Assembly (NCBI GenBank): GCA_947311455.1
Contig: CAMZKY010000158.1
Location: forward strand, 1 to 6,806
DNA length: 6,806 nucleotides
Source: an uncultured Marinosulfonomonas sp.
Lineage (GTDB): Bacteria; Pseudomonadota; Alphaproteobacteria; Rhodobacterales; Rhodobacteraceae
Direction of reading: 5' to 3'
Positions 1 to 5,450 of the stretch are shown here, piece after piece. The first letter of the stretch is position 1, and every line of letters begins with the position of its first letter. Under the pieces are notes generated by a model. The model had not been told where the DNA came from. It did not search any database and saw nothing but the letters and a program-made list of their open reading frames with translations. Both the position numbers and the translations under genes were made by a program.

Positions 1-438
1 ACCACGGGATTTCACCACGAGGCAATTTTTGGCTATGGTTTGGCAGCACTGTGTGCGCTGACATGGTCGGGCTATTCGGTTTATTCACGGCGCTTAGGCC
101 ACATTCCAACAGACAGCATCGCGGTGTTCTGTGTGCTTACCGCCATATTATCAGCCATCGCGCATTTTGCATTAGAAACCACGGTATGGCCGCAAACCGG
201 TATCGCGTGGGCTTCTGTGGCCCTATTGGGCATCGGCCCTGTCGGGATTGCGTTTTATGTGTGGGATGTGGGGATGAAAAAAGGCAACATCCAAATTCTG
301 GGGGTGGTATCATATGCAACCCCCTTGCTTTCGACAATCGTTCTTATCACGGCAGGCATTGCCGATCTGACGGCCGGATTGTTTGTTGCAGCGGCAATGG
401 TATCGCTTGGGGCCATCATCGCCGCAACATCGCGTTAA
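1..438 (+). CDS. EamA/DMT-family transporter, C-terminal part (5' end outside window)
   Basis: The reading frame is open from the first base to the TAA at 436-438, giving 145 residues of a gene that starts upstream of the window. The protein is strongly hydrophobic, with about five membrane helices separated by short polar turns: YGLAALCALTWSGYSVYSRR, a second around FCVLTAILSAIAHFAL, a third with GIGPVGIAFYVWDVGMKKGN, a fourth with LGVVSYATPLLSTIVLI and a last one with GLFVAAAMVSLGAIIAA. This matches the second EamA repeat of ten-helix drug/metabolite (DMT) exporters of the inner membrane. The GP-G-AFY-WD-G-KKG-I--LG--SYATPLLS pattern recalls YddG-type aromatic amino-acid exporters, but that substrate is an inference and could be wrong. 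A TTG at 40 is not the real start, because the frame and the homology continue upstream. The gene converges on the DUF465 gene with 4 nt between stops and no visible terminator. Confidence 0.88.
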   Translation, partial: TTGFHHEAIFGYGLAALCALTWSGYSVYSRRLGHIPTDSIAVFCVLTAILSAIAHFALETTVWPQTGIAWASVALLGIGPVGIAFYVWDVGMKKGNIQILGVVSYATPLLSTIVLITAGIADLTAGLFVAAAMVSLGAIIAATSR

Positions 439-442
439 GAAT

Positions 443-610
443 CTATGCGCCAGTCAGGGCGGTAATTTCTTCTTTGAGACGCAGTTTTTGTTTTTTCAGT
501 GCCACAATATGCAGCGAGTCACTGGCGGGGCTTTGTTGTTCGGCCCGGACTGTGTTTGACAGGATTTCGTGTTTTCTCCGTAGCTCCTCTATACGTGAAG
601 TTATGGACAT
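443..610 (-). CDS. Small DUF465 / YdcH-like protein, 55 aa
   Basis: This short gene on the minus strand starts with ATG at 608-610 and stops with TAG at 443-445. The protein begins MSITSRIEELRRKHEILS and ends with the block LKKQKLRLKEEITAL followed by TGA (Thr-Gly-Ala). It is nearly all charged or heptad-like, so a two-helix coiled coil is expected. The pattern R-IEELR-KH--L, then a short loop around SPASD, then ALKKQKL-LKEEI is the hallmark of the DUF465 family (YdcH in E. coli), found in many alphaproteobacteria as 50-75-residue proteins. The biochemical role of the family is not established. A good Shine-Dalgarno, AAGGGAGA at 617-624, lies six bases upstream and fixes the start. The gene stands alone on its strand, downstream of the methyltransferase gene and separated from it by a 127-nt spacer, so it may have its own promoter. 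Confidence 0.9.
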   Translation of the reverse strand: MSITSRIEELRRKHEILSNTVRAEQQSPASDSLHIVALKKQKLRLKEEITALTGA

Positions 611-616
611 TGGCGT

Positions 617-624
617 TCTCCCTT
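617..624 (-). promoter_or_regulatory. Ribosome binding site of the DUF465 gene
   Basis: The minus strand reads AAGGGAGA six bases before the ATG at 610. It is the strongest Shine-Dalgarno match I found in the window, and it supports translation of a gene short enough to be missed by length cut-offs. Confidence 0.75.
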
Positions 625-652
625 AAGTTGTTGCGTATTTTTTCAATTCATC

Positions 653-670
653 ACAGAAAAAGGTTTCTGT
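653..670. repeat. Perfect 7-bp inverted repeat, 4-nt loop
   Basis: ACAGAAA (653-659) and TTTCTGT (664-670) are exact reverse complements around the loop AAGG. The repeat lies 43 bp upstream of the DUF465 start, in the leader or promoter region of that gene. No T-run follows on either strand, so a standard intrinsic terminator is not supported. It could be a weak leader hairpin, a palindromic protein-binding site, or chance in AT-rich DNA. Confidence 0.4.
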
Positions 671-720
671 CACCTATTCATTCTGGGTGCGCGTTATTCA
701 GCCAGAAAACGCCAAATCCA

Positions 721-735
721 TTAAGCAAAAGTTAA
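721..735. promoter_or_regulatory. TTAA-N7-TTAA motif, candidate CtrA binding site
   Basis: The bases are TTAA (721-724), GCAAAAG (725-731), TTAA (732-735). This is an exact match to the full alphaproteobacterial CtrA consensus TTAA-N7-TTAA, and the two arms read the same on both strands. It lies between genes, 2 bp past the stop of the methyltransferase gene and about 110 bp upstream of the DUF465 start. That DUF465 gene is the only one it could serve as an upstream site. I checked the other TTAA sites I could find in the window and none has a partner at this spacing. CtrA is a conserved response regulator in Rhodobacterales, so the motif is plausible, but an eight-base match in AT-rich DNA can arise by chance. 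Confidence 0.4.
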
Positions 736-737
736 TA

Positions 738-1514
738 TCAGGAAAAATAATCCAGCTTGGCTCCATGTCGTAGAACCGCACTGATTTCGTCTGTATAAGA
801 ATCCTGATCCACCGTATGCGCAGCCCCTTGATGCATCACCACCGGTGCCATCAACTGAAATGCGCCGCGTCCGGTTTTGCGGGCTTGCACGACCACCAGT
901 TTCGCGGCGCGATGTTGGCGCGGCGCAAAGGGCAACACCTTGACCCCGCCCAAGCGGCTATCCATTGCGGCCAACAGCTCCCGCAGGCGCGCGGCATCAA
1001 TGATTATGGTCATATATCCAAGCGGCTTTAAGCGCCGCACTGCAACATCTATCCACACTGCCAAAGACAGGTTTTCACCTCGCCCGATTTCGCGTCCGGT
1101 ATCCTGCGCAGATTTACCATTTTTACGATTGAAATAGGGCGGGTTGGCAAACACATGATCGAAATTTTGCTGCATCAACGCGGCAGGCAACGCACTAATA
1201 TCTGCACAATAGAACCGGAATTCACTGGCACATTCATCGCCATTATACTCGGCATTTTGCTGCGCCAATCCATAATAATTTTGCTGAACCTCAACACCCG
1301 TAATCGCAACACCCTTAACGCGCGCCGCCAAACACACGCTTGCCACCCCCACCCCAGAGCCAAGTTCAAGCGCGGTTTGGCCCGGTTGCATATTCACACA
1401 CGCCGCAAGGATCACCGGATCAACCCCGGCCCGATAGCCGTGCTTGGGCTGCAAGATGTTCAAACGCCCGCTAAAAAACTGGTCGCGCGTTAATGTCGAT
1501 CTATCAAAACCCAT
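738..1514 (-). CDS. TrmN6-like tRNA1(Val) (adenine37-N6)-methyltransferase family protein
   Basis: The 258-residue protein is a class I SAM-dependent methyltransferase. The SAM-binding glycine motif ELGSGVGVAS is at residues 50-59, an acidic residue at the end of strand 2 (Glu75 in GVEV) should contact the ribose, Asp104 lies in CADIS, and NPPYF at 124-128 is the catalytic motif of enzymes that methylate exocyclic amino groups of adenine or glutamine. The N-terminal block DQFFSGRLNILQPKHGYRAG is typical of the COG4123/TrmN6 (E. coli YfiC) family, which methylates A37 of tRNA1(Val) in the cytoplasm. Other NPPY enzymes such as PrmC act on release factors, so the exact substrate remains inferred. 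Length fits the family. The ATG at 1514 follows the DUF2007 stop by 5 nt, with only a weak purine stretch (GAGCGG) before it, so the two genes are probably one transcript and may be translationally coupled. Confidence 0.85.
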   Translation of the reverse strand: MGFDRSTLTRDQFFSGRLNILQPKHGYRAGVDPVILAACVNMQPGQTALELGSGVGVASVCLAARVKGVAITGVEVQQNYYGLAQQNAEYNGDECASEFRFYCADISALPAALMQQNFDHVFANPPYFNRKNGKSAQDTGREIGRGENLSLAVWIDVAVRRLKPLGYMTIIIDAARLRELLAAMDSRLGGVKVLPFAPRQHRAAKLVVVQARKTGRGAFQLMAPVVMHQGAAHTVDQDSYTDEISAVLRHGAKLDYFS

Positions 1515-1519
1515 AGGCG

Positions 1520-1735
1520 CTAACCGCTCATATCTATGTTGTTGTCGCGTAAAATCACTTGGGCGATGAAATGGTCTTTGTCCCGAACCATCAAACGGCG
1601 CGGCAAAATGCCAATACCACCTTCGAGAACACTCATATTTACGTCCATTTCAAAGCAGTCTATACCCTCGCCTGAAAGAAGGGCTTTGGCAAATGCAATT
1701 GCGGTTATATCCGTGGTTTTCAATAGGGCTTTCAT
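1520..1735 (-). CDS. DUF2007 family small protein (putative signal-transducing protein), 71 aa
   Basis: The protein starts MKALLKTTDITAIAFAKALL and contains the conserved core MSVLEGGIGILPRRLMV at residues 34-50, the signature of the DUF2007 family (Pfam calls it a putative signal-transducing protein). The small ferredoxin-like fold is thought to bind a ligand or partner, but no function is established. The frame stays open upstream, but I chose the ATG at 1733-1735 because family members begin M-K-x-L-L-x-T, and the longer start would run into the divergent prenyl synthase gene. No strong Shine-Dalgarno precedes it. The gene leads a two-gene unit with the TrmN6-like methyltransferase, 5 nt downstream, a pairing I recall from other Rhodobacterales. 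Confidence 0.88.
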   Translation of the reverse strand: MKALLKTTDITAIAFAKALLSGEGIDCFEMDVNMSVLEGGIGILPRRLMVRDKDHFIAQVILRDNNIDMSG

Positions 1736-1756
1736 GGCAGGAACACTAACGAGACA

Positions 1757-2758
1757 ATGACGAAAATGAAACTGGATTCGGCAAAACCACACGAGCGTTT
1801 GAACGCCTACTTGTCAGATGACATGCAGGCAGTGAATGATCTTATCCGTGATCGCATGGTCTCAAAACACGCGCCGCGCATTCCCGAAGTAACCGCGCAT
1901 CTGGTAGAGGCGGGCGGCAAACGCTTGCGCCCGATGCTCACTTTGGCCGCCGCGCATTTGTGTGGTTATAACGGCCCGTTCCATGTGCATTTGGCCGCCA
2001 CAGTTGAATTCATCCACACCGCCACGCTTTTGCACGATGACGTGGTTGACGAATCCAGTCAACGGCGCGGGCGGCCTACGGCTAACCTGTTGTGGGATAA
2101 CAAATCCAGCGTGCTGGTTGGTGATTATCTGTTTTCACGCAGCTTTCAGTTGATGGTGGAAACCGGATCGTTGCAAGTGTTGGATATTCTGGCGAACGCG
2201 TCGGCTACCATGGCCGAAGGCGAGGTTCTGCAACTAACCGCCGCGCAAAACCTAGCCACCGATGAAAGTGTGTATTTGCAAGTTGTGCGCGGAAAAACCG
2301 CGGCGTTGTTTTCAGCCGCCTGTGAAGTGGGCGGAGTGATTGCCGATGCACCACAAGATCACATCAAGGCGCTCTATGATTACGGTGATGCACTTGGTAT
2401 CAGCTTCCAGATTGTTGATGACGTGCTTGATTTTGCCGGAACCGATGCGGTAGGCAAAAACATCGGAGATGATTTTCGCGAGCGCAAACTAACCCTGCCG
2501 ATGATTGCCGCGATTGCCAAAGCCGATGAAAGCGAGCGCGCCTTTTGGGTGCGCACCATTGAACGGGGTCGCCAGGAAGACGGCGATCTGGAAACCGCGA
2601 TGCAGTTCATGCGTGATCACAGCGCGCTGGACTATGCCCAAACGCAAGCTGTTAATTGGGCTGAAAAGGCCAAATCCGCGCTTATGGTTTTGCCAGAATC
2701 AGAATTACGTCAAATGCTGATGGATATTGCCGATTACGTGGTGGCGCGGATCAGGTAA
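1757..2758 (+). CDS. ispB: Long-chain polyprenyl diphosphate synthase (octa-/decaprenyl type)
   Basis: The enzyme condenses several IPP units onto an allylic diphosphate in trans to make the side chain of ubiquinone. The 333-residue protein has the family's motifs in order: GGKRLRP (53-59), the first aspartate-rich motif DDVVD (94-98), the basic segment RRGRP, the second aspartate-rich motif DDVLD (221-225), and GKNIGDDF-ERKLTLP (233-248), whose lysines bind diphosphate. Ala89, five residues before the first aspartate, is small, which in this family permits long products (C40-C50) rather than C15/C20. Chain length cannot be read exactly; alphaproteobacteria usually make Q-10, so a decaprenyl product (ddsA) is as likely as octaprenyl (ispB). 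The ATG at 1757 gives MTKMKLDS; an ATG at 1766 is an alternative, and both have weak ribosome binding sites. The start is 21 bp from the divergent DUF2007 start. The 3' end overlaps ispE by 8 nt. Confidence 0.93.
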   Translation: MTKMKLDSAKPHERLNAYLSDDMQAVNDLIRDRMVSKHAPRIPEVTAHLVEAGGKRLRPMLTLAAAHLCGYNGPFHVHLAATVEFIHTATLLHDDVVDESSQRRGRPTANLLWDNKSSVLVGDYLFSRSFQLMVETGSLQVLDILANASATMAEGEVLQLTAAQNLATDESVYLQVVRGKTAALFSAACEVGGVIADAPQDHIKALYDYGDALGISFQIVDDVLDFAGTDAVGKNIGDDFRERKLTLPMIAAIAKADESERAFWVRTIERGRQEDGDLETAMQFMRDHSALDYAQTQAVNWAEKAKSALMVLPESELRQMLMDIADYVVARIR

Positions 2759-3578
2759 GGCGTGCGGGCTGCACCCACCAATCGGGATGATCATTAGATA
2801 TTTTAGAGGCAGCTTTACGGGCCTGCGTTATCGTTTCAAACAGTGCAAAACAGGTGGCGCCCGATCCCGACATACGCGCCAAAAGCTGGTCTTTTTCGGC
2901 ACTCAACACGTTTAGAACACGGCTAATTTCAGGGGCCGCATTTATTGCGGGGGCCTCTAAATCGTTGCGTTGTTGCGCCAGCCAACCTGCAAGGGATTGG
3001 GCCGTTTCAAAACCGGGCATACCAACGGGCATGGCATCATTATCTTTGGATTTCAGCCTGTTAAACACTTCCGGCGTTGATACCCCGACCCGTGGATTGA
3101 CCAAAACACAGGCGATACTTGGTAAGGATTTGACCGGCGTTAGAACCTCGCCAATCCCGGACATACGCGTTGCAACACCTTGCATACAAACGGGAACATC
3201 CGCGCCCAATTGCAAAACATTGTCTGGTACATTCTGTTTGCGCAATGTGCAGATCGCTTTGATCGCGGCGGCAGCATCTGCCGTCCCCCCTCCGATACCC
3301 GCCGCTGTGGGCAGGTTTTTTTCTAATGCTAAGGCCAGATTGGTTTGATTTAAAAATTGCGCCGCCTGTAGAACAGAATTGCGCGCATCGCTTGGCGCGC
3401 CTTTGGATTCCGGCCCCGAAACTGTCAGGGTTGCACCCGCGGCATCACGCACACTGACCCAATCACCGACATCGGCAAACATCACAAAGCTATCAAGCAA
3501 ATGATAGCCGTCTTTACGTTGCCCTGTAACATGAAGCGCCAGATTGATTTTGGCGGGCGCGAAAACCTTAACCGCCAT
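2751..3578 (-). CDS. ispE: 4-diphosphocytidyl-2-C-methyl-D-erythritol kinase (IspE)
   Basis: IspE phosphorylates the 2-hydroxyl of CDP-methylerythritol with ATP, the fourth step of the MEP route to IPP and DMAPP. The 275-residue protein is a GHMP kinase: FAPAKINLALHV (residues 6-17) carries the catalytic lysine Lys10, LPTAAGIGGGTADAAA (89-104) is the glycine-rich ATP loop, LGADVPV (124-130) carries the catalytic Asp127, and MSGSGATCF (236-244) is the third GHMP motif. Length is normal. The gene overlaps the end of the TPR gene, whose TAA is at 3568-3570, so coupling by re-initiation is likely. The start is uncertain: ATG at 3578 gives the family-like MAVKVFAPAKINL, while ATG at 3590 adds MLLQ and is better placed behind an AGGA. 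I chose 3578 by homology. The gene converges on the polyprenyl synthase that uses its pathway's end product. Confidence 0.95.
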   Translation of the reverse strand: MAVKVFAPAKINLALHVTGQRKDGYHLLDSFVMFADVGDWVSVRDAAGATLTVSGPESKGAPSDARNSVLQAAQFLNQTNLALALEKNLPTAAGIGGGTADAAAAIKAICTLRKQNVPDNVLQLGADVPVCMQGVATRMSGIGEVLTPVKSLPSIACVLVNPRVGVSTPEVFNRLKSKDNDAMPVGMPGFETAQSLAGWLAQQRNDLEAPAINAAPEISRVLNVLSAEKDQLLARMSGSGATCFALFETITQARKAASKISNDHPDWWVQPARLT

Positions 3579-5280
3579 CTGCAGCAACATCTGTGGGATC
3601 CTGACCCTCTTCGATCAAAACCGCATCAAGCCCCAGTTCAAGTTTCTGGCGAATCCGGACCGCATCTTTTTCTTCCGGATCAAATGAAAGTGCGCGTCTC
3701 CATTGAAAATAGGCCTCGCGCTTGCGTCCGACAGCCCACAAAGTATCACCCAGATGATCCGTGACAATCGGATCAACCGGCATCAATTTGGCCGCCTTCA
3801 GCATCATTGGCGCGGCCTCATCGTATCGTTTCAAAAGATAGTATGCCCAGCCAAGTGAATCGGTGATGTAGCCGCTGTTTGGCTGCAATTCGACCGCATG
3901 TTCGATCAAGGTCAAAGCCTCGTCTAGATTAATCTTCTTTTCCAGCATGGAATAACCGAAATAGTTTAGTATTTGCGGCTGATCTGGGTTTAGCTTCATA
4001 GCGTAGCGAAAATCGGCTTCGGCTTTGTCCCACTTATCCGTGCGTTCATACGAAATGGCGCGGGCATAATAGAGGAACCAATCCCGATCTGTGGGGTTTG
4101 CATTCAATTCAACGGCTTTGGAATAGGCAACGGATGCCAGTTCATATTGTTTATCGGCCCGCAGCGCATCACCAAGACTGGAATGCACCGAAGATTTTTC
4201 AGGATACGTTTTGGCCAGTTGATTAAGCACCTCAATGCTGGCCTCAATTTTTCCGGATTGACGCAAGGCTTTGGCGCGGCCCAGTTCCGCCAGATAATAA
4301 TATGAATGGTCGCGCGGCACCGAATTGTAGGCCTCGATCGCCAAATCAAAACGTTTCATTGTTTCAAGCAAATCAGCACTAAGCAACGTGGCTTGAACAT
4401 GTGACGGGTCAAGATCTTGAGCCATGCGCGCATAAATCAAAGTATTGCTATTGGCGGCTTCGCCATCCAGCGCATTGGCAATTGTAAAGAAAACCTCGGC
4501 CATGCCTTTGCGCGCGGTATCAGCGGCAGTAAATTTGATTGTTTCGCCTTTTTCCAAGGCGGCACGCATCTTTTTCACCAACGGATTATCAAGATTGGTA
4601 AAAACCTTATCCAACATCCTGATCGCATCATCATTGCGTTTAAGCGCGCTTAATATTTGTGCGTGCGCCATTGCGCTTTGCAGCGACACGCGAAACCCAT
4701 CATTGCCTTTGGCTGCGAAAAGCGCTTCGGCATCATCCAAACGGCCCAGTGTAGCCAGCGCAAGGGCTTTGTTATAGCGGCCAATATCGCGCGCACCTTG
4801 ATCACCGATCACAGCATCAAAATCGTCAATGGCCCCCGTGGCATCACCGGCCCCCACTTTGGCCCACGCAGTAATCAGGCGATCAACTAACAGTCCGATG
4901 GTGCCGCCCGATTCAATCTTTTCCGAAACCGTGGTAAATTCGCCTTTTTTCACCAAATCAACCACAATCACCATATTGGCCAGCTGGCTGTCCAGTTTGT
5001 CGGCCTGCATTTTACGGGCAATGCTGACGGCTTTATCAATCTGGCCCAGGCCAACAAATGACAAAAGCGCATTTTCCAACAAAATCGGATTGCTTTGATC
5101 ATAGGCCAAGGCACGGGTGAAATACTGTGCAGAGGCGGCGAAATCGGCGTATATGCTAGCCTGACGTGCCGCAAGATACGCACCAGACAATCCCTCGGAC
5201 AATCCTGCTGTGGCCGTTGCAAGGCTAAGGGCCACAGCAAAGGAGGTGGATTTAAAAACGGAGAGTGTCCGGAATGTCAT
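3568..5280 (-). CDS. Secreted tetratricopeptide-repeat protein, 570 aa
   Basis: The protein begins with a Sec-type signal peptide: basic MTFRTLSVFK, then a hydrophobic stretch FAVALSLATATA, with a likely signal peptidase I site after ATA (residue 25), so it should be periplasmic or exported. The remainder is helical repeat. TPR-like units are visible at about 32-65 and 66-99, and clear consecutive ones at about 326-359, 361-394, 401-434 (YYARAISYERTDKWDKAEAD), 436-468, 470-503 and 505-537; the middle (100-325) is more divergent. The tail is short and acidic. No enzymatic domain is present, so a scaffold or protein-binding role at the envelope is the most that can be inferred. A TTG at 5286 is in frame, but ATG at 5280 fits the signal peptide and has AAAGG ten bases upstream. 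Its stop lies inside the start region of ispE, so the two are probably co-transcribed; the reason for pairing with an isoprenoid kinase is unknown to me. Confidence 0.9.
   Translation of the reverse strand: MTFRTLSVFKSTSFAVALSLATATAGLSEGLSGAYLAARQASIYADFAASAQYFTRALAYDQSNPILLENALLSFVGLGQIDKAVSIARKMQADKLDSQLANMVIVVDLVKKGEFTTVSEKIESGGTIGLLVDRLITAWAKVGAGDATGAIDDFDAVIGDQGARDIGRYNKALALATLGRLDDAEALFAAKGNDGFRVSLQSAMAHAQILSALKRNDDAIRMLDKVFTNLDNPLVKKMRAALEKGETIKFTAADTARKGMAEVFFTIANALDGEAANSNTLIYARMAQDLDPSHVQATLLSADLLETMKRFDLAIEAYNSVPRDHSYYYLAELGRAKALRQSGKIEASIEVLNQLAKTYPEKSSVHSSLGDALRADKQYELASVAYSKAVELNANPTDRDWFLYYARAISYERTDKWDKAEADFRYAMKLNPDQPQILNYFGYSMLEKKINLDEALTLIEHAVELQPNSGYITDSLGWAYYLLKRYDEAAPMMLKAAKLMPVDPIVTDHLGDTLWAVGRKREAYFQWRRALSFDPEEKDAVRIRQKLELGLDAVLIEEGQDPTDVAADGG
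3599..3602 (-). promoter_or_regulatory. AGGA, possible ribosome binding site for ispE
   Basis: The minus strand reads AGGA eight bases before the ATG at 3590 and twenty bases before the ATG at 3578. It lies inside the last codons of the TPR gene. It favours the longer IspE (four extra residues), in conflict with the family-like start at 3578, which has no Shine-Dalgarno at normal distance. Confidence 0.35.
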
Positions 5281-5360
5281 GGGCAAAGAACCTTTTTCAA
5301 TATCTTGTTAAACACAGCTAATGCTTTGCCCACGCCAAATCAATGCAGACTATCCTTACC

Positions 5361-5436
5361 GCCCTAACAAATGCGTTATCCCGCCGCTCTTTGGCCCTTA
5401 CGGTTACCTTCGCGACCGAAGAGTGCCCGTTAGGGC
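5361..5436. repeat. 8-bp inverted repeat able to compete with a local hairpin
   Basis: GCCCTAAC at 5361-5368 is the exact reverse complement of GTTAGGGC at 5429-5436, with 60 nt between. The second arm is the same stretch that forms the loop and 3' half of the GTGCCC-GTTA-GGGCAC hairpin, so in RNA the two pairings exclude each other. This is seen directly; any regulatory meaning is inference. Confidence 0.4.
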
Positions 5437-5438
5437 AC
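5408..5438 (-). terminator. Tandem hairpins after ETF-QO, candidate 3'-end structure
   Basis: Read on the minus strand, 12 nt past the ETF-QO stop comes GTGCCC-TAAC-GGGCAC (5438 down to 5423), a perfect 6-bp stem with a 4-nt loop. After one base it is followed by CTTCG-GTCG-CGAAG (5421 down to 5408), a perfect 5-bp stem. The position fits an end-of-gene structure. No run of T follows either stem, so a classic intrinsic terminator is not shown; the stems may instead stabilise the 3' end or work with Rho. Confidence 0.4.
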
Positions 5439-5450
5439 GATGAGGTTTGC

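Larger units (their letters stand above)
611..737. other. AT-rich intergenic spacer between methyltransferase and DUF465 genes
   Basis: This 127-nt stretch has no coding potential that resembles a protein family. It holds the DUF465 ribosome binding site, a 7-bp inverted repeat and a TTAA-N7-TTAA motif. I could not pick a convincing -35/-10 pair for the DUF465 gene on the minus strand. Confidence 0.6.
5281..5450. other. Intergenic spacer between ETF-QO and TPR genes, with inverted repeats
   Basis: This 170-nt spacer sits between two minus-strand genes. It must hold the 3' end of the ETF-QO message and, if the TPR gene has its own promoter, that promoter and leader. I found two small hairpins just past the ETF-QO stop and an 8-bp inverted repeat that reaches 60 nt across the spacer. 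I see no tRNA cloverleaf, no convincing small ORF and no clear -35/-10 pair. Confidence 0.6.

Noticed and set aside
51..626. Long plus-strand reading frame of 191 codons spanning the exporter end and the DUF465 gene
   Set aside because: It is out of frame with the recognisable EamA exporter, rich in Cys, Arg and His without family pattern, and antisense to the well-supported DUF465 gene.
2854..3348. 164-codon plus-strand frame
   Set aside because: It lies entirely antisense to ispE, whose GHMP kinase motifs are complete; its composition is that of a mirrored frame.
4445..4777. 110-codon plus-strand frame rich in Ala and Ser
   Set aside because: It is antisense to the TPR gene, has no ribosome binding site and resembles no family I know.
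5309..5323. TTAA-N7-TAAT near the TPR gene start as a second CtrA site
   Set aside because: The second half mismatches TTAA at two of four positions, too weak to call.
5281..5450. tRNA or other structured RNA gene in the spacer
   Set aside because: No cloverleaf, T-loop GTTC-type motif or CCA end could be found; the visible stems are only 5-8 bp.
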